A stretch of 64,000 nucleotides of DNA from Afipia birgiae 34632. Its GTDB lineage: Bacteria; Pseudomonadota; Alphaproteobacteria; Rhizobiales; Xanthobacteraceae. The position numbers and the translations under genes were made by a program. Below, one piece after another: positions 7,632-15,465 of the stretch. The notes beneath the pieces are model-generated. The model saw only the letters and a list, made by a program, of their open reading frames with translations, had not been told where the DNA came from and searched no databases. Position 1 is the first letter of the stretch. Every line of letters starts with the position of its first letter. The DNA is taken from contig NZ_HG326652.1 in the NCBI RefSeq assembly GCF_000308295.2, positions 2,452,818 to 2,516,817 on the forward strand, written 5' to 3'.

Positions 7632-9197
7632 TCAGTGCCCCGCGGCAGCCACCGCAGGCATGTCACGCTGCTTCTTCATGACGATCTTGTTCAAGGCGCT
7701 GAGATAAGCCTTCGCCGAAGCCACCAGCGTATCAGGATCCGCAGCGCGTGCCGTCACGGAACGTCCGTCTTGCGACAGCCGCACCGAGACCTCGGCCTGC
7801 GCATCGGTGCCGGCGGTCACCGCATGGACCTGATAGAGCTCCAGCTTCGCTTCATTCGGTACCAGCGACTTGATGCAGTTGAACGTCGCATCCACCGGAC
7901 CGTTGCCCTCGGCCTCCTCGATTTTGATTTGACCTTCGATGTCGAGTTTCATGGTCGCCCGTTGCGGTCCGTGCGTACCGGCAATCACTGTCAATGACAC
8001 GAGATGAATCCGATCGTGCGAATGAGCGATCTCCTGATCGACCAACGCCTCGATATCCTCGTCGTAGATGTCCTTCTTGCGGTCGGCCAGCGCCTTGAAG
8101 CGCACGAAGGCATCTTCCAACTGGTTGCTGGCGAGTTTGTAGCCCATCTCCTCCAGCTTGTGGATGAAGGCATGGCGGCCGGAATGCTTGCCCATCACCA
8201 GCGAGGTCTGTTTCACGCCGACCGTTTCCGGCAGCATGATCTCGTAGGTCTGCGCGTTCTTGAGCATGCCGTCCTGATGGATGCCGCTCTCGTGCGCGAA
8301 GGCATTACGCCCGACGATGGCCTTGTTGTACTGCACCGGGAACGACGTCGCCGCAGCCACGGACTTTGATGCTCGTGTCAGCATCGTCGTGTCGATGTTG
8401 TTCCAGTATGGCAACTTGTCATTACGCACGCGCATCGCCATCACGACTTCCTCGAGCGCGGCGTTGCCCGCACGCTCGCCGATGCCGTTGATGGTGCATT
8501 CGATCTGCCGCGCACCTGCACGCACGCCGGCCAGCGAATTCGCCACCGCCATGCCGAGGTCGTTATGGCAGTGCACCGAGAACACCGCCTTGTCGGAATT
8601 CGGCACCGTCTCGCGCACGCGCTTGAACAGGTCGTAGTACTCCTCCGGCACGCTATAGCCGACGGTGTCCGGGATGTTGATGGTGGTCGCACCGGCTTTG
8701 ATCGCCGATTCCACGCAGCGGCACAGGAAGTCGAACTCCGTGCGGGTGCCGTCTTCAGACGACCACTCGACGTCATCGGTGTGATTGCGCGCTCGGGTGA
8801 CCTGCGAGATCACCAGCTCATGCACGTCTGCCGGCTCCATTTGCAGCTTGTACTTCATGTGCACCGGTGAGGTGGACAGGAACGTGTGGATGCGACCGCG
8901 GCGCGCCGGGCGGATCGCTTCGGCACAGCGGTCGATGTCCTTGTGGGCCGCGCGGGAGAGACCGCAAACCACCGCATTCTTCGTACGCTTGGCGATTTCG
9001 CGTACGGCTTCGAAATCACCATCGGAGGCGATCGGAAAACCGGCCTCGATAATATCTACGCCCATGGAGTCGAGCAGATCCGCGACTTCGAGCTTTTCCT
9101 CGAAGGTCATGGTCGCGCCGGGGCATTGCTCGCCGTCACGCAACGTAGTGTCGAAAATAACGACGCGGTCCTTGTCGGACTTGTTCGCGGTGGTCAT
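7632..9197 (-). CDS. leuA: 2-isopropylmalate synthase
   Basis: LeuA condenses 2-ketoisovalerate with acetyl-CoA, the committed step of leucine synthesis in the cytosol. The 521-residue protein has the HMGL-like TIM barrel (VVIFDTTLRDGEQCPGATM at residues 12-30), the metal-binding FSVHCHNDLGMAVANS and the linker ESGIHQDGMLKN. A C-terminal LeuA allosteric domain, where leucine feeds back, ends in AKAYLSALNKIVMKK. AAAGGATTTTTCCT precedes the ATG. A long 5' leader with a candidate leucine-rich leader ORF lies upstream, so expression is probably also controlled by attenuation. Confidence 0.97.
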   Translation of the reverse strand: MTTANKSDKDRVVIFDTTLRDGEQCPGATMTFEEKLEVADLLDSMGVDIIEAGFPIASDGDFEAVREIAKRTKNAVVCGLSRAAHKDIDRCAEAIRPARRGRIHTFLSTSPVHMKYKLQMEPADVHELVISQVTRARNHTDDVEWSSEDGTRTEFDFLCRCVESAIKAGATTINIPDTVGYSVPEEYYDLFKRVRETVPNSDKAVFSVHCHNDLGMAVANSLAGVRAGARQIECTINGIGERAGNAALEEVVMAMRVRNDKLPYWNNIDTTMLTRASKSVAAATSFPVQYNKAIVGRNAFAHESGIHQDGMLKNAQTYEIMLPETVGVKQTSLVMGKHSGRHAFIHKLEEMGYKLASNQLEDAFVRFKALADRKKDIYDEDIEALVDQEIAHSHDRIHLVSLTVIAGTHGPQRATMKLDIEGQIKIEEAEGNGPVDATFNCIKSLVPNEAKLELYQVHAVTAGTDAQAEVSVRLSQDGRSVTARAADPDTLVASAKAYLSALNKIVMKKQRDMPAVAAAGH

Positions 9198-9238
9198 AGG
9201 AAAAATCCTTTGGTCAGATGCGCCACTTCAGGACGCTC

Positions 9239-9303
9239 GGGTTTCGGTGCTGTCTTCGAACCCCTGAGTGCCCAGGCGCAAACGCCCAGACGGCCCTCAG
9301 GGG
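9239..9303 (-). promoter_or_regulatory. Candidate leuA attenuation region (mutually exclusive stems)
   Basis: On the reverse strand CCCCTGAG (9303-9296), which contains the leader ORF stop, can pair with CTCAGGGG (9268-9261). The same downstream arm can instead contribute GGGTTCG (9263-9257) to a stem with CGAAACCC (9246-9239). A ribosome stalled on the leucine codons would cover the first arm and favour the second stem. No T-rich terminator is evident, so the output could be on transcription (Rho) or translation. The pairing is read by eye. Confidence 0.5.
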
Positions 9304-9419
9304 CAGATAAGAAGCAGAAGCCCGCCAAGAAGGGACGAGAACGAAGCAGCAGGACGCGCGTTCGGACCAGCAGCAATTGCCGCCGTTCCTTGCCGTCCCT
9401 GAGTGCCGCCGCGAATCAT
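9297..9419 (-). CDS. leuL: Candidate leuA leader peptide
   Basis: A 40-codon reverse-strand ORF begins ATG at 9419-9417 with GGGGACCGAATTG before it and stops at 9297-9299. It ends SLLGGLLLLICP, with six leucine codons between 9332 and 9309 just before the stop. The stop lies inside a stem that can rearrange before leuA. It starts 222 bases upstream of leuA on the same strand with no other gene between. This is the layout of a leucine-sensing attenuation peptide. An overlapping frame beginning TTG CTG CTG is also leucine-rich but lacks a proper start. Confidence 0.65.
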   Translation of the reverse strand: MIRGGTQGRQGTAAIAAGPNARPAASFSSLLGGLLLLICP

Positions 9420-9579
9420 CAATTCGGTCCCCGAAAAACGCATAATCGGCCCAAAACCGTTGATGGATGGTTGCCGAAGCGTCTGATGGGGCCGTTTCTA
9501 GACGAGAAAGGCAAGGTCCCGCAACGCCAAATATTAGTCAGGAAAGCTGCCCTATCTGCCGCCGACGTTTACCCAGGGA

Positions 9580-10188
9580 CTAGAGCCCCCGCTGGGCGGA
9601 AGCCTCTCGCCTGGTATCCGTGCCAAGTAAAGCATGCCGCAGACCCTTCACGGTCGTTGTGATCTTTGCCCAGCCGCATGACAGGGCATCGACCTTGCAG
9701 ACATCCTTGCGAACGCGTGCCCGGCTGACGGGAGCGGTTTGCTTCGCAGTGACCTTTGGCAGTGCTGATTTCTGATAGCTGATTGGCCTGATCTGGTTGT
9801 TGATCGCAGCAATTGCCTGCCCGGGATCTACAGCTTCGGGAGTTTCCCGGTTCGTTTCGAGATAGGCCAGATATTCCTGATCCATCCGCTTGAGTTCTTG
9901 CTGCGTTGGATTAGGACCGGCGATGTCGAAGTGACGATTCTGCATGAAATCAAAATAGGTATAGCCGCCGCCAGCCTTGCGGCGGCCCGCAAATCTTGAA
10001 TCGCATTCCGAAATGATTTTTGCGTGGGCGTCCTTCGACAGACCGGGTTGCTGCGCGCTTTGGGAGCACTCCTCGAAGTCTTTCGGCGTGTAAAGTCTCC
10101 ACCACTCGGCATGCGCCCGCATCGGGCTCGACGCAACGCCGAGGCCGGTCAAGAGGACCAACAATACAAACGTGCGCAGATTGGCCAC
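9580..10188 (-). CDS. Exported protein of unknown function
   Basis: I do not recognise this 202-residue protein. The preferred start is GTG 10186-10188, with GTGAGGA about nine bases upstream. It gives a signal peptide (FVLLVLLTGLGVASSPMRAHA) and a mature protein starting EWWRLYTPKDFEECSQSA. The mature part holds scattered cysteines (ECSQ, ISECDSR, VRKDVCKVDALSCGW), suggesting disulfides and a periplasmic location. The C-terminus is basic. It lies upstream of the leu leader on the same strand but about 160 bases away, so a shared function is not implied. Confidence 0.75.
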   Translation of the reverse strand: MANLRTFVLLVLLTGLGVASSPMRAHAEWWRLYTPKDFEECSQSAQQPGLSKDAHAKIISECDSRFAGRRKAGGGYTYFDFMQNRHFDIAGPNPTQQELKRMDQEYLAYLETNRETPEAVDPGQAIAAINNQIRPISYQKSALPKVTAKQTAPVSRARVRKDVCKVDALSCGWAKITTTVKGLRHALLGTDTRREASAQRGL

Positions 10189-10311
10189 CAAAGGAATCCT
10201 CACCCGTCTGCATAATATTTCCAGCGGGCTTCCTCTGCAATATGCGATGTGTGCGCTGTGAATTGCGGGGGTGGGCAAATATGGGTCGTATTCCGGTTAG
10301 GCAGTTCCCCT

Positions 10312-11265
10312 TCAGGTTCCCGCGGCCTTGGCTTTCGACACACGAACCGGGGCCCGTCCCTCTCGTTCAAGCGCGCCCCTCATCTTTTTCAGTTCACCAG
10401 CGTCGCTCTTGTCCACTTCAGGAAATTTCAGGTTCAGTTTTTCCATCGCGGTCACAATGGCCGAGCTGATCACGACGCGAGCGAACCATTTATGGTCAGC
10501 AGGCACGACAATCCACGGCGCATGTTTCGCCGATGTATGGTGGATCAGATCCTGATAGGCGGCCTGATACTTGTCCCATAGCTTGCGCTCGGCCACATCC
10601 CCCAGCGAGAATTTCCAGTTCTTGGCCGGATCTTCGAGACGATCGAGAAACCGCTGGCGCTGCTCCTCCTTCGAGATGTTGAGAAAGAACTTCAGCATCA
10701 GCGTGCCGTTGCGCGCGAGATACTTCTCGAACGCCGAAATATCTTCGAAGCGTTCGCTCCAGATGTTCTTGGTCACGAGTTCCTGCGGAATTCGCTGCTC
10801 CGCCAGAATTTCCGGATGGACGCGGACCACCAGCAATTCTTCGTAATAAGAGCGGTTGAAGATGCCGATACGACCGCGTTCAGGGGTGCACTTCGATGTG
10901 CGCCACATGAAATCGTGGTCGAGTTCTTTCGTGGACGGCTGCTTGAACGAATAGACCTGACAGCCCTGCGGATTGATACCCGACATCACGTTTTCGATCG
11001 CGCTGTCCTTGCCCGCCGCATCCATGCCCTGAAAGATCAGCAGCACCGACCAGCGATCCTGCGCATAGAGCTTTTCCTGCAATTCGCGCATCCGCCCGCG
11101 GTTGGCGTCAACGAGTTCGCGCGCCGCCTCCTTGTCGAGACCACCCTTCTCGCCGGGCTTGTGCGACTTGAGATGAAATTCCTGCGAACCGTCGACCCGG
11201 AACGGGTCCACGTAGGACTTCAACTGCTTGGCGCCTGGTTGTAGGGACCTGCCATTTTTGGCCAT
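10312..11265 (-). CDS. ppk2: Polyphosphate kinase 2 family protein
   Basis: PPK2 enzymes move phosphate between polyphosphate and nucleotides. The 317-residue protein has the single-domain length. Its Walker A is GMDAAGKD at residues 80-87, it carries SGINPQGCQVYSFKQPS, and the Walker B/lid region is GRIGIFNRSYYEELLVVRVH. The pattern matches class III-type PPK2, which phosphorylates AMP or ADP, but the class needs alignment to confirm. It is divergent from the osmoprotectant ABC operon. Confidence 0.9.
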   Translation of the reverse strand: MAKNGRSLQPGAKQLKSYVDPFRVDGSQEFHLKSHKPGEKGGLDKEAARELVDANRGRMRELQEKLYAQDRWSVLLIFQGMDAAGKDSAIENVMSGINPQGCQVYSFKQPSTKELDHDFMWRTSKCTPERGRIGIFNRSYYEELLVVRVHPEILAEQRIPQELVTKNIWSERFEDISAFEKYLARNGTLMLKFFLNISKEEQRQRFLDRLEDPAKNWKFSLGDVAERKLWDKYQAAYQDLIHHTSAKHAPWIVVPADHKWFARVVISSAIVTAMEKLNLKFPEVDKSDAGELKKMRGALEREGRAPVRVSKAKAAGT

Positions 11266-11351
11266 GACGAGACATGCTCCGTTTGGTCGCGACGACGCTA
11301 CACGGCAGAGGACCCGTCCGCCAGTACCGGGCCGTCGACAGGCTGATACCG

Positions 11352-12155
11352 ATGGTCCATCATGACGGCATGATCAACGCCGCGCCCGCCATCGCCTACG
11401 AGAACGTCGGCAAGAGTTTCGAGCAGGGCCGCACAAGGGCCGTTGACGATGTCTCGCTCAATGTGGCTACCGGAGATTTTCTAGCCATTGTCGGCGGCTC
11501 CGGCTCCGGAAAGACCACGCTGCTGCGGCTGGCCAACCGGCTGATCGCTCCCGACAGCGGCACGGTGCATGTGCAAGGCAAAGACGTGCGCGGCGTCGAT
11601 CCGATCGCGCTACGCCGGAGCATTGGATACGTGTTCCAGAGCGACGGGCTGTTTCCGCATATGACCGTCGGCGGCAATATTGGCATCACACCGCGGTTGC
11701 TGGGAACGCCTGCCCAAGAGATTTCGACACGCGTCGATGAACTGATCGATCTGGTGCAGCTCGAACGCCCACACCGCGACCGGTTTCCACATGAGCTTTC
11801 CGGCGGGCAACGGCAGCGCGTCGGTGTCGCCCGCGCCTTGGCGGCGAAGCCAGCCATCGTGCTGATGGACGAGCCGTTCGGCGCGCTCGATCCTCTTACT
11901 CGCGACGCCCTCGGCGAGGACTATCGCGCACTTCATCGCAGCCTCGGTCTGACCACGGTTATGATCACCCACGACATGACGGAAGCCCTGCTGCTTGCGG
12001 ATCGCGTCGCAGTGATGCGCGCCGGACGACTGGTTGCGCAAGGCACGGCGCTGGATTTGTCGGGAAGTACGGACGCCTATGTCGGTGAATTGCTCAACAC
12101 ACCGCGGCGACAGGCGGAGCGACTGCAGGAATTGCTGCCGAAGGACCGGGCATGA
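11352..12155 (+). CDS. Glycine betaine/choline-type ABC transporter ATPase
   Basis: The ATPase of an OpuC/ProU-type importer. It has Walker A GGSGSGKTT, Q-loop VFQSDGLFPH, signature LSGGQRQRVGVARAL, Walker B IVLMDEPFGALDP and switch TVMITHDMTEAL. It lacks the CBS domains of some homologues. The start is taken as ATG 11352, with CAGG ten bases upstream; ATG 11370 is an alternative and 11274 is too far upstream. It overlaps the next gene by four bases, so the two are translationally coupled. Confidence 0.9.
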   Translation: MVHHDGMINAAPAIAYENVGKSFEQGRTRAVDDVSLNVATGDFLAIVGGSGSGKTTLLRLANRLIAPDSGTVHVQGKDVRGVDPIALRRSIGYVFQSDGLFPHMTVGGNIGITPRLLGTPAQEISTRVDELIDLVQLERPHRDRFPHELSGGQRQRVGVARALAAKPAIVLMDEPFGALDPLTRDALGEDYRALHRSLGLTTVMITHDMTEALLLADRVAVMRAGRLVAQGTALDLSGSTDAYVGELLNTPRRQAERLQELLPKDRA

Positions 12156-13714
12156 ATTTCTTGTCCGATCCACGCTGGAGCGATGCGCTGACTCGGCTGC
12201 CGGACTATCTCGGCAGCCATGTCCGCGTCAGCCTTGCCGCCCTGGCGCTCGGCCTCGCGATCAGTTTCCCGCTAGCCCTGATCGTGCGGCGGCAGCCGGT
12301 GCTGCGCGACATCGTGCTCGGCGTTGCCAGCATTGTGCAGACCGTACCCGGCCTCGCCCTGCTCGCGCTGTTCTATCCGCTGCTGCTGGCGCTGGCGGGC
12401 CTGTCGCTGCAATGGTTCGGGCAAGGCTTTTCAGCATTCGGATTCTTGCCCTCGGTGCTGGCGCTCGCGCTGTACAGCATGTTGCCGGTGCTGCGAAACA
12501 CCATCACGGGATTGCAGGGCATCGATCCGGCGATCATCGAGGCTGCGGAAGGCGTCGGCATGACGCGACGGCAATCGCTGACCATGGTCGAGCTACCACT
12601 CGCGCTGCCGGTGATCATGGCAGGTATCAGGACGGCCGCTGTCTGGGTGATCGGCACCGCGACGCTCTCCACGCCGATCGGTCAGACAAGCCTTGGCAAT
12701 TATATCTTCGCCGGATTGCAGACCCAGAACTGGGTGTTCGTGCTATTCGGCTGCGTTGCAGCCGCAGCCCTGGCGCTGGCGGTCGATCAACTGCTGGCGC
12801 TGATCGAAGGCGGCGTACGGTTGCACAGCCGCAAGCGCATCATTTTCGGTTGCCTCGGCCTGATGGCGCTGATCGTAGTGACGCTGATGCCGTCAATGGC
12901 GCGGGCGAAGACAAACTATGTGGTCGGCGCCAAGACATTCACAGAACAGTACGTGCTGTCGGCGCTGATCGCACAGCGCCTGCAGGTGGCGGGATTGCCG
13001 GCGAGCCCGCGCGAAGGCCTCGGCTCCAACGTGATCTTCGAGGCGCTCGCGTCCGGCGACATAGACATCTATGTCGACTATTCCGGCACCCTCTGGGCCA
13101 ATCAGCTCAAGCGCACCGAGATCAAATCCCGCAAGGAGTTACTGAGCGATCTGACGACCACGCTCAAGGACAAGTACGGCATCACCGTGCTCGGCGAGCT
13201 CGGCTTTGAGAATGCCTATGCACTGGTGCTACCGCGCAAGCGCGCCGAGGAACTCGGTATCCGCACCATCGCCGATCTCGCGCCCCGCGCGTCACCGCTG
13301 TCGATCGCAGGCGACTACGAATTCTTCTCGCGGCCGGAATGGGCGGCCCTGCGGCAGAGCTACAACCTGTCGTTCCGCCAGCAGCGGCAGATGCAGCCGG
13401 ACTTCATGTATGCGGCGGTGGCGTCCGGTGAGGTCGATGTGATCGCGGGCTACACCAGCGACGGGTTGATTGCGAAGTACGATCTCGTCGTCTTGGGGGA
13501 CCCGAAATCCTCGATCCCGCCCTATGACGCCATCGTGCTCATTTCGCCGAAGCGCGCCGGAGACCAGGCACTTCGCAACGCACTACGGCCGCTTCTCGGA
13601 AAAATCGATATTGCTACGATACGCGAAGCGAACCTGCGCGCTGCGGGCGGCGACAGCAACAGCTCGCCGGACGCCGTTGCGCGATGGCTATGGGAGAAGA
13701 TTGCGAAGCGCTAG
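12152..13714 (+). CDS. Osmoprotectant ABC transporter permease fused to substrate-binding domain
   Basis: A 520-residue fusion. Residues 1 to about 225 are a membrane permease with the EAA-type loop (EAAEGVGMTRRQSLTMVELP) and several helices. After a further helix ending MARA, residues from about 255 form an OpuAC-type binding domain (YVVGAKTFTEQYVLSALIA, then GDIDIYVDYSGTLWANQL). The pattern is that of quaternary amine (glycine betaine, choline, proline betaine) uptake. Fusion means the binding domain is tethered to the outer face of the membrane. It ends four bases into the convergent sulfatase gene. Confidence 0.9.
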   Translation: MNFLSDPRWSDALTRLPDYLGSHVRVSLAALALGLAISFPLALIVRRQPVLRDIVLGVASIVQTVPGLALLALFYPLLLALAGLSLQWFGQGFSAFGFLPSVLALALYSMLPVLRNTITGLQGIDPAIIEAAEGVGMTRRQSLTMVELPLALPVIMAGIRTAAVWVIGTATLSTPIGQTSLGNYIFAGLQTQNWVFVLFGCVAAAALALAVDQLLALIEGGVRLHSRKRIIFGCLGLMALIVVTLMPSMARAKTNYVVGAKTFTEQYVLSALIAQRLQVAGLPASPREGLGSNVIFEALASGDIDIYVDYSGTLWANQLKRTEIKSRKELLSDLTTTLKDKYGITVLGELGFENAYALVLPRKRAEELGIRTIADLAPRASPLSIAGDYEFFSRPEWAALRQSYNLSFRQQRQMQPDFMYAAVASGEVDVIAGYTSDGLIAKYDLVVLGDPKSSIPPYDAIVLISPKRAGDQALRNALRPLLGKIDIATIREANLRAAGGDSNSSPDAVARWLWEKIAKR

Positions 13715-15447
13715 AGGTTCTTGACGAACCCAGCATCGATCAGCAGGCGATTGAAGCGTTTGGCTTCCGTACCCTCCCGGCACGAATAGAACAGACCCCG
13801 GCAGCGAAGCATGATCTTTTTCTGCTCGATGAATGTTGAATCGAGCGGAACACCCGCCGCCTCCTGAACCGCGAGCGGCAGATAGACCGCGTCCAGCGTC
13901 TCCAGCGCCGATGACATATCGGGCTTGTAGTTGAGCGCATCGATTGCATAGTAGGTTTTGTAGTAGCGCGGATCATGGTTCATGATGCGATCAGCCAGCT
14001 TGGCCTGAGGCAGCTTTGGCTCCAACAGCTTCTGCGAGATCGCCGGCTGATGATCGCCGAAGCGCACCAGCAGGAACGGTTCATTTGGATGATCGGTTTT
14101 AAGGCGCTCAACAAAACTTGCGTAATCCGAGGCGGTCATGGCCTGACGGCGGATGTACTCGTCCACTTCGGCGGTGTTACCCGGCGCTGTCCATCCAGCA
14201 GGCGTCAGATCCGGCCGGTAGCTCGTCGTCCAGGGGAAATGATTGGCTGTGAGGTACACCAGCACGAACATCGGCTGGTTGGCCTTCCGCTCACGCGCGA
14301 TCAAGTGCAACGCCTGATCGAAGTAGAACCTGTCCGGTTGCATATCCTCACTGACGCCCATCTCGGCCATGTCGATAAATTTGTCGATCCCGGCAGACGT
14401 CTGAAAGCTGCGCGCGCTGAGAAAATCCCCGTAGGTCGGGTACAACGAGAATGTGCGGTAGCCGCAGCGCTGCAAGGCCTGCGGCAGGCCGCGCGAAATC
14501 TTGCCCGCCGCGATTCTCGTGACATAGAACTTGAGCTTGCCAAACGACCGTGCCGACAGCCCGGTCAGAACGTTGAACTCCGTGTACCAGGTCGGGCCAC
14601 CGGCGGATTCCGCAACGAACGTTCGCTGCCGTCCATCAGCCGACTTGAAAAAGTCGTGGTAATTTTCCGGCACCTTGATGCCTGGTGCGGCGCTGATGTC
14701 GAAGCTTGACTCATCGAGCACCATGACGATGTTCGGCCGCTTGGCGCCCGGCACACATTCCGTCTCAGGCGGCGCAGCGCGCGCGGACCCGATCATGTTC
14801 GGCGGGTCGGCCTCGATCCAGCCCGTCGATGTCAGATGCGATACCGACACAACGCCGGATCGCGCCAGATTTGAGATGTGATTGACGCCCTGGAATGGCT
14901 CCCACGGCTGCTCTGGATAGATGATCGACAGTCCTGCGATCAACGCAATACACGCAACCGCGCCAACCGCGGACACCGCCCGACGAATACGGAACGGGTC
15001 CGCCCGCCAGATCAGCCACATCGCCGGCACTGCGATAGCCGCAAGTACAAAGGATTGCGTCTTGAGCTGCGGGAAGATCGAATGCAGGAAGGAGACCGTA
15101 TCGCGGTCGATGATGAGAAAATCCAGGAACGTCAGCGTGAGCTGCGTGATCCCGTATTTGAATTGCGACAGCGCAATCAGGACCGCAACCAGAGCCAGCG
15201 ACAGGGCGGCCGACACGCCGGGCCTGCGCAGCGCGATCAGCGACAGGAAGTTCAGCAGCGCCCATGTCAGCAGCGCCAGCGTCATCGCGAACGGCCCGTA
15301 TTCGACCGATGCCAAAAGATACACGGCAACCAGATGCATCGCGGCGATCAGCGCAACGCGCAGACTCCAGAGCCATCCGTGCTCCCCGAACCGCTTCAAC
15401 AGAAGCTGAAGTCTGCCGGAAAGGATCGATGTCGTGACGTTTGACAT
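13711..15447 (-). CDS. LTA-synthase-like membrane sulfatase/phosphoglycerol transferase (copy B)
   Basis: The 578-residue protein has about five N-terminal helices (residues 25-190) and an extracytoplasmic alkaline-phosphatase-superfamily domain. The latter starts at IVMVLDESSFDIS, which holds the Ser nucleophile and metal-binding Asp/Glu, and later shows YLTANHFPW and VRFGDHQP with metal-site His/Asp. The architecture matches LtaS/OpgB/EptA-like enzymes that transfer phosphoglycerol or phosphoethanolamine, or hydrolyse esters, at the cell surface. The substrate is unknown; osmoregulated glucans or lipids are possible. It is a tandem paralogue of the next gene and ends in nearly the same way (FNRLLIDAGFVKNL). 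Confidence 0.88.
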   Translation of the reverse strand: MSNVTTSILSGRLQLLLKRFGEHGWLWSLRVALIAAMHLVAVYLLASVEYGPFAMTLALLTWALLNFLSLIALRRPGVSAALSLALVAVLIALSQFKYGITQLTLTFLDFLIIDRDTVSFLHSIFPQLKTQSFVLAAIAVPAMWLIWRADPFRIRRAVSAVGAVACIALIAGLSIIYPEQPWEPFQGVNHISNLARSGVVSVSHLTSTGWIEADPPNMIGSARAAPPETECVPGAKRPNIVMVLDESSFDISAAPGIKVPENYHDFFKSADGRQRTFVAESAGGPTWYTEFNVLTGLSARSFGKLKFYVTRIAAGKISRGLPQALQRCGYRTFSLYPTYGDFLSARSFQTSAGIDKFIDMAEMGVSEDMQPDRFYFDQALHLIARERKANQPMFVLVYLTANHFPWTTSYRPDLTPAGWTAPGNTAEVDEYIRRQAMTASDYASFVERLKTDHPNEPFLLVRFGDHQPAISQKLLEPKLPQAKLADRIMNHDPRYYKTYYAIDALNYKPDMSSALETLDAVYLPLAVQEAAGVPLDSTFIEQKKIMLRCRGLFYSCREGTEAKRFNRLLIDAGFVKNL

Positions 15448-15465
15448 GAAGCGGTTCCGTTGCGG

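Noticed and set aside
9194-9376. Reverse 60-codon frame beginning with leucines, as an alternative leu leader
   Set aside because: It needs a TTG start without a ribosome site and runs four bases into leuA. The ATG-initiated frame 9297-9419 has a ribosome site and ends with the leucine run.
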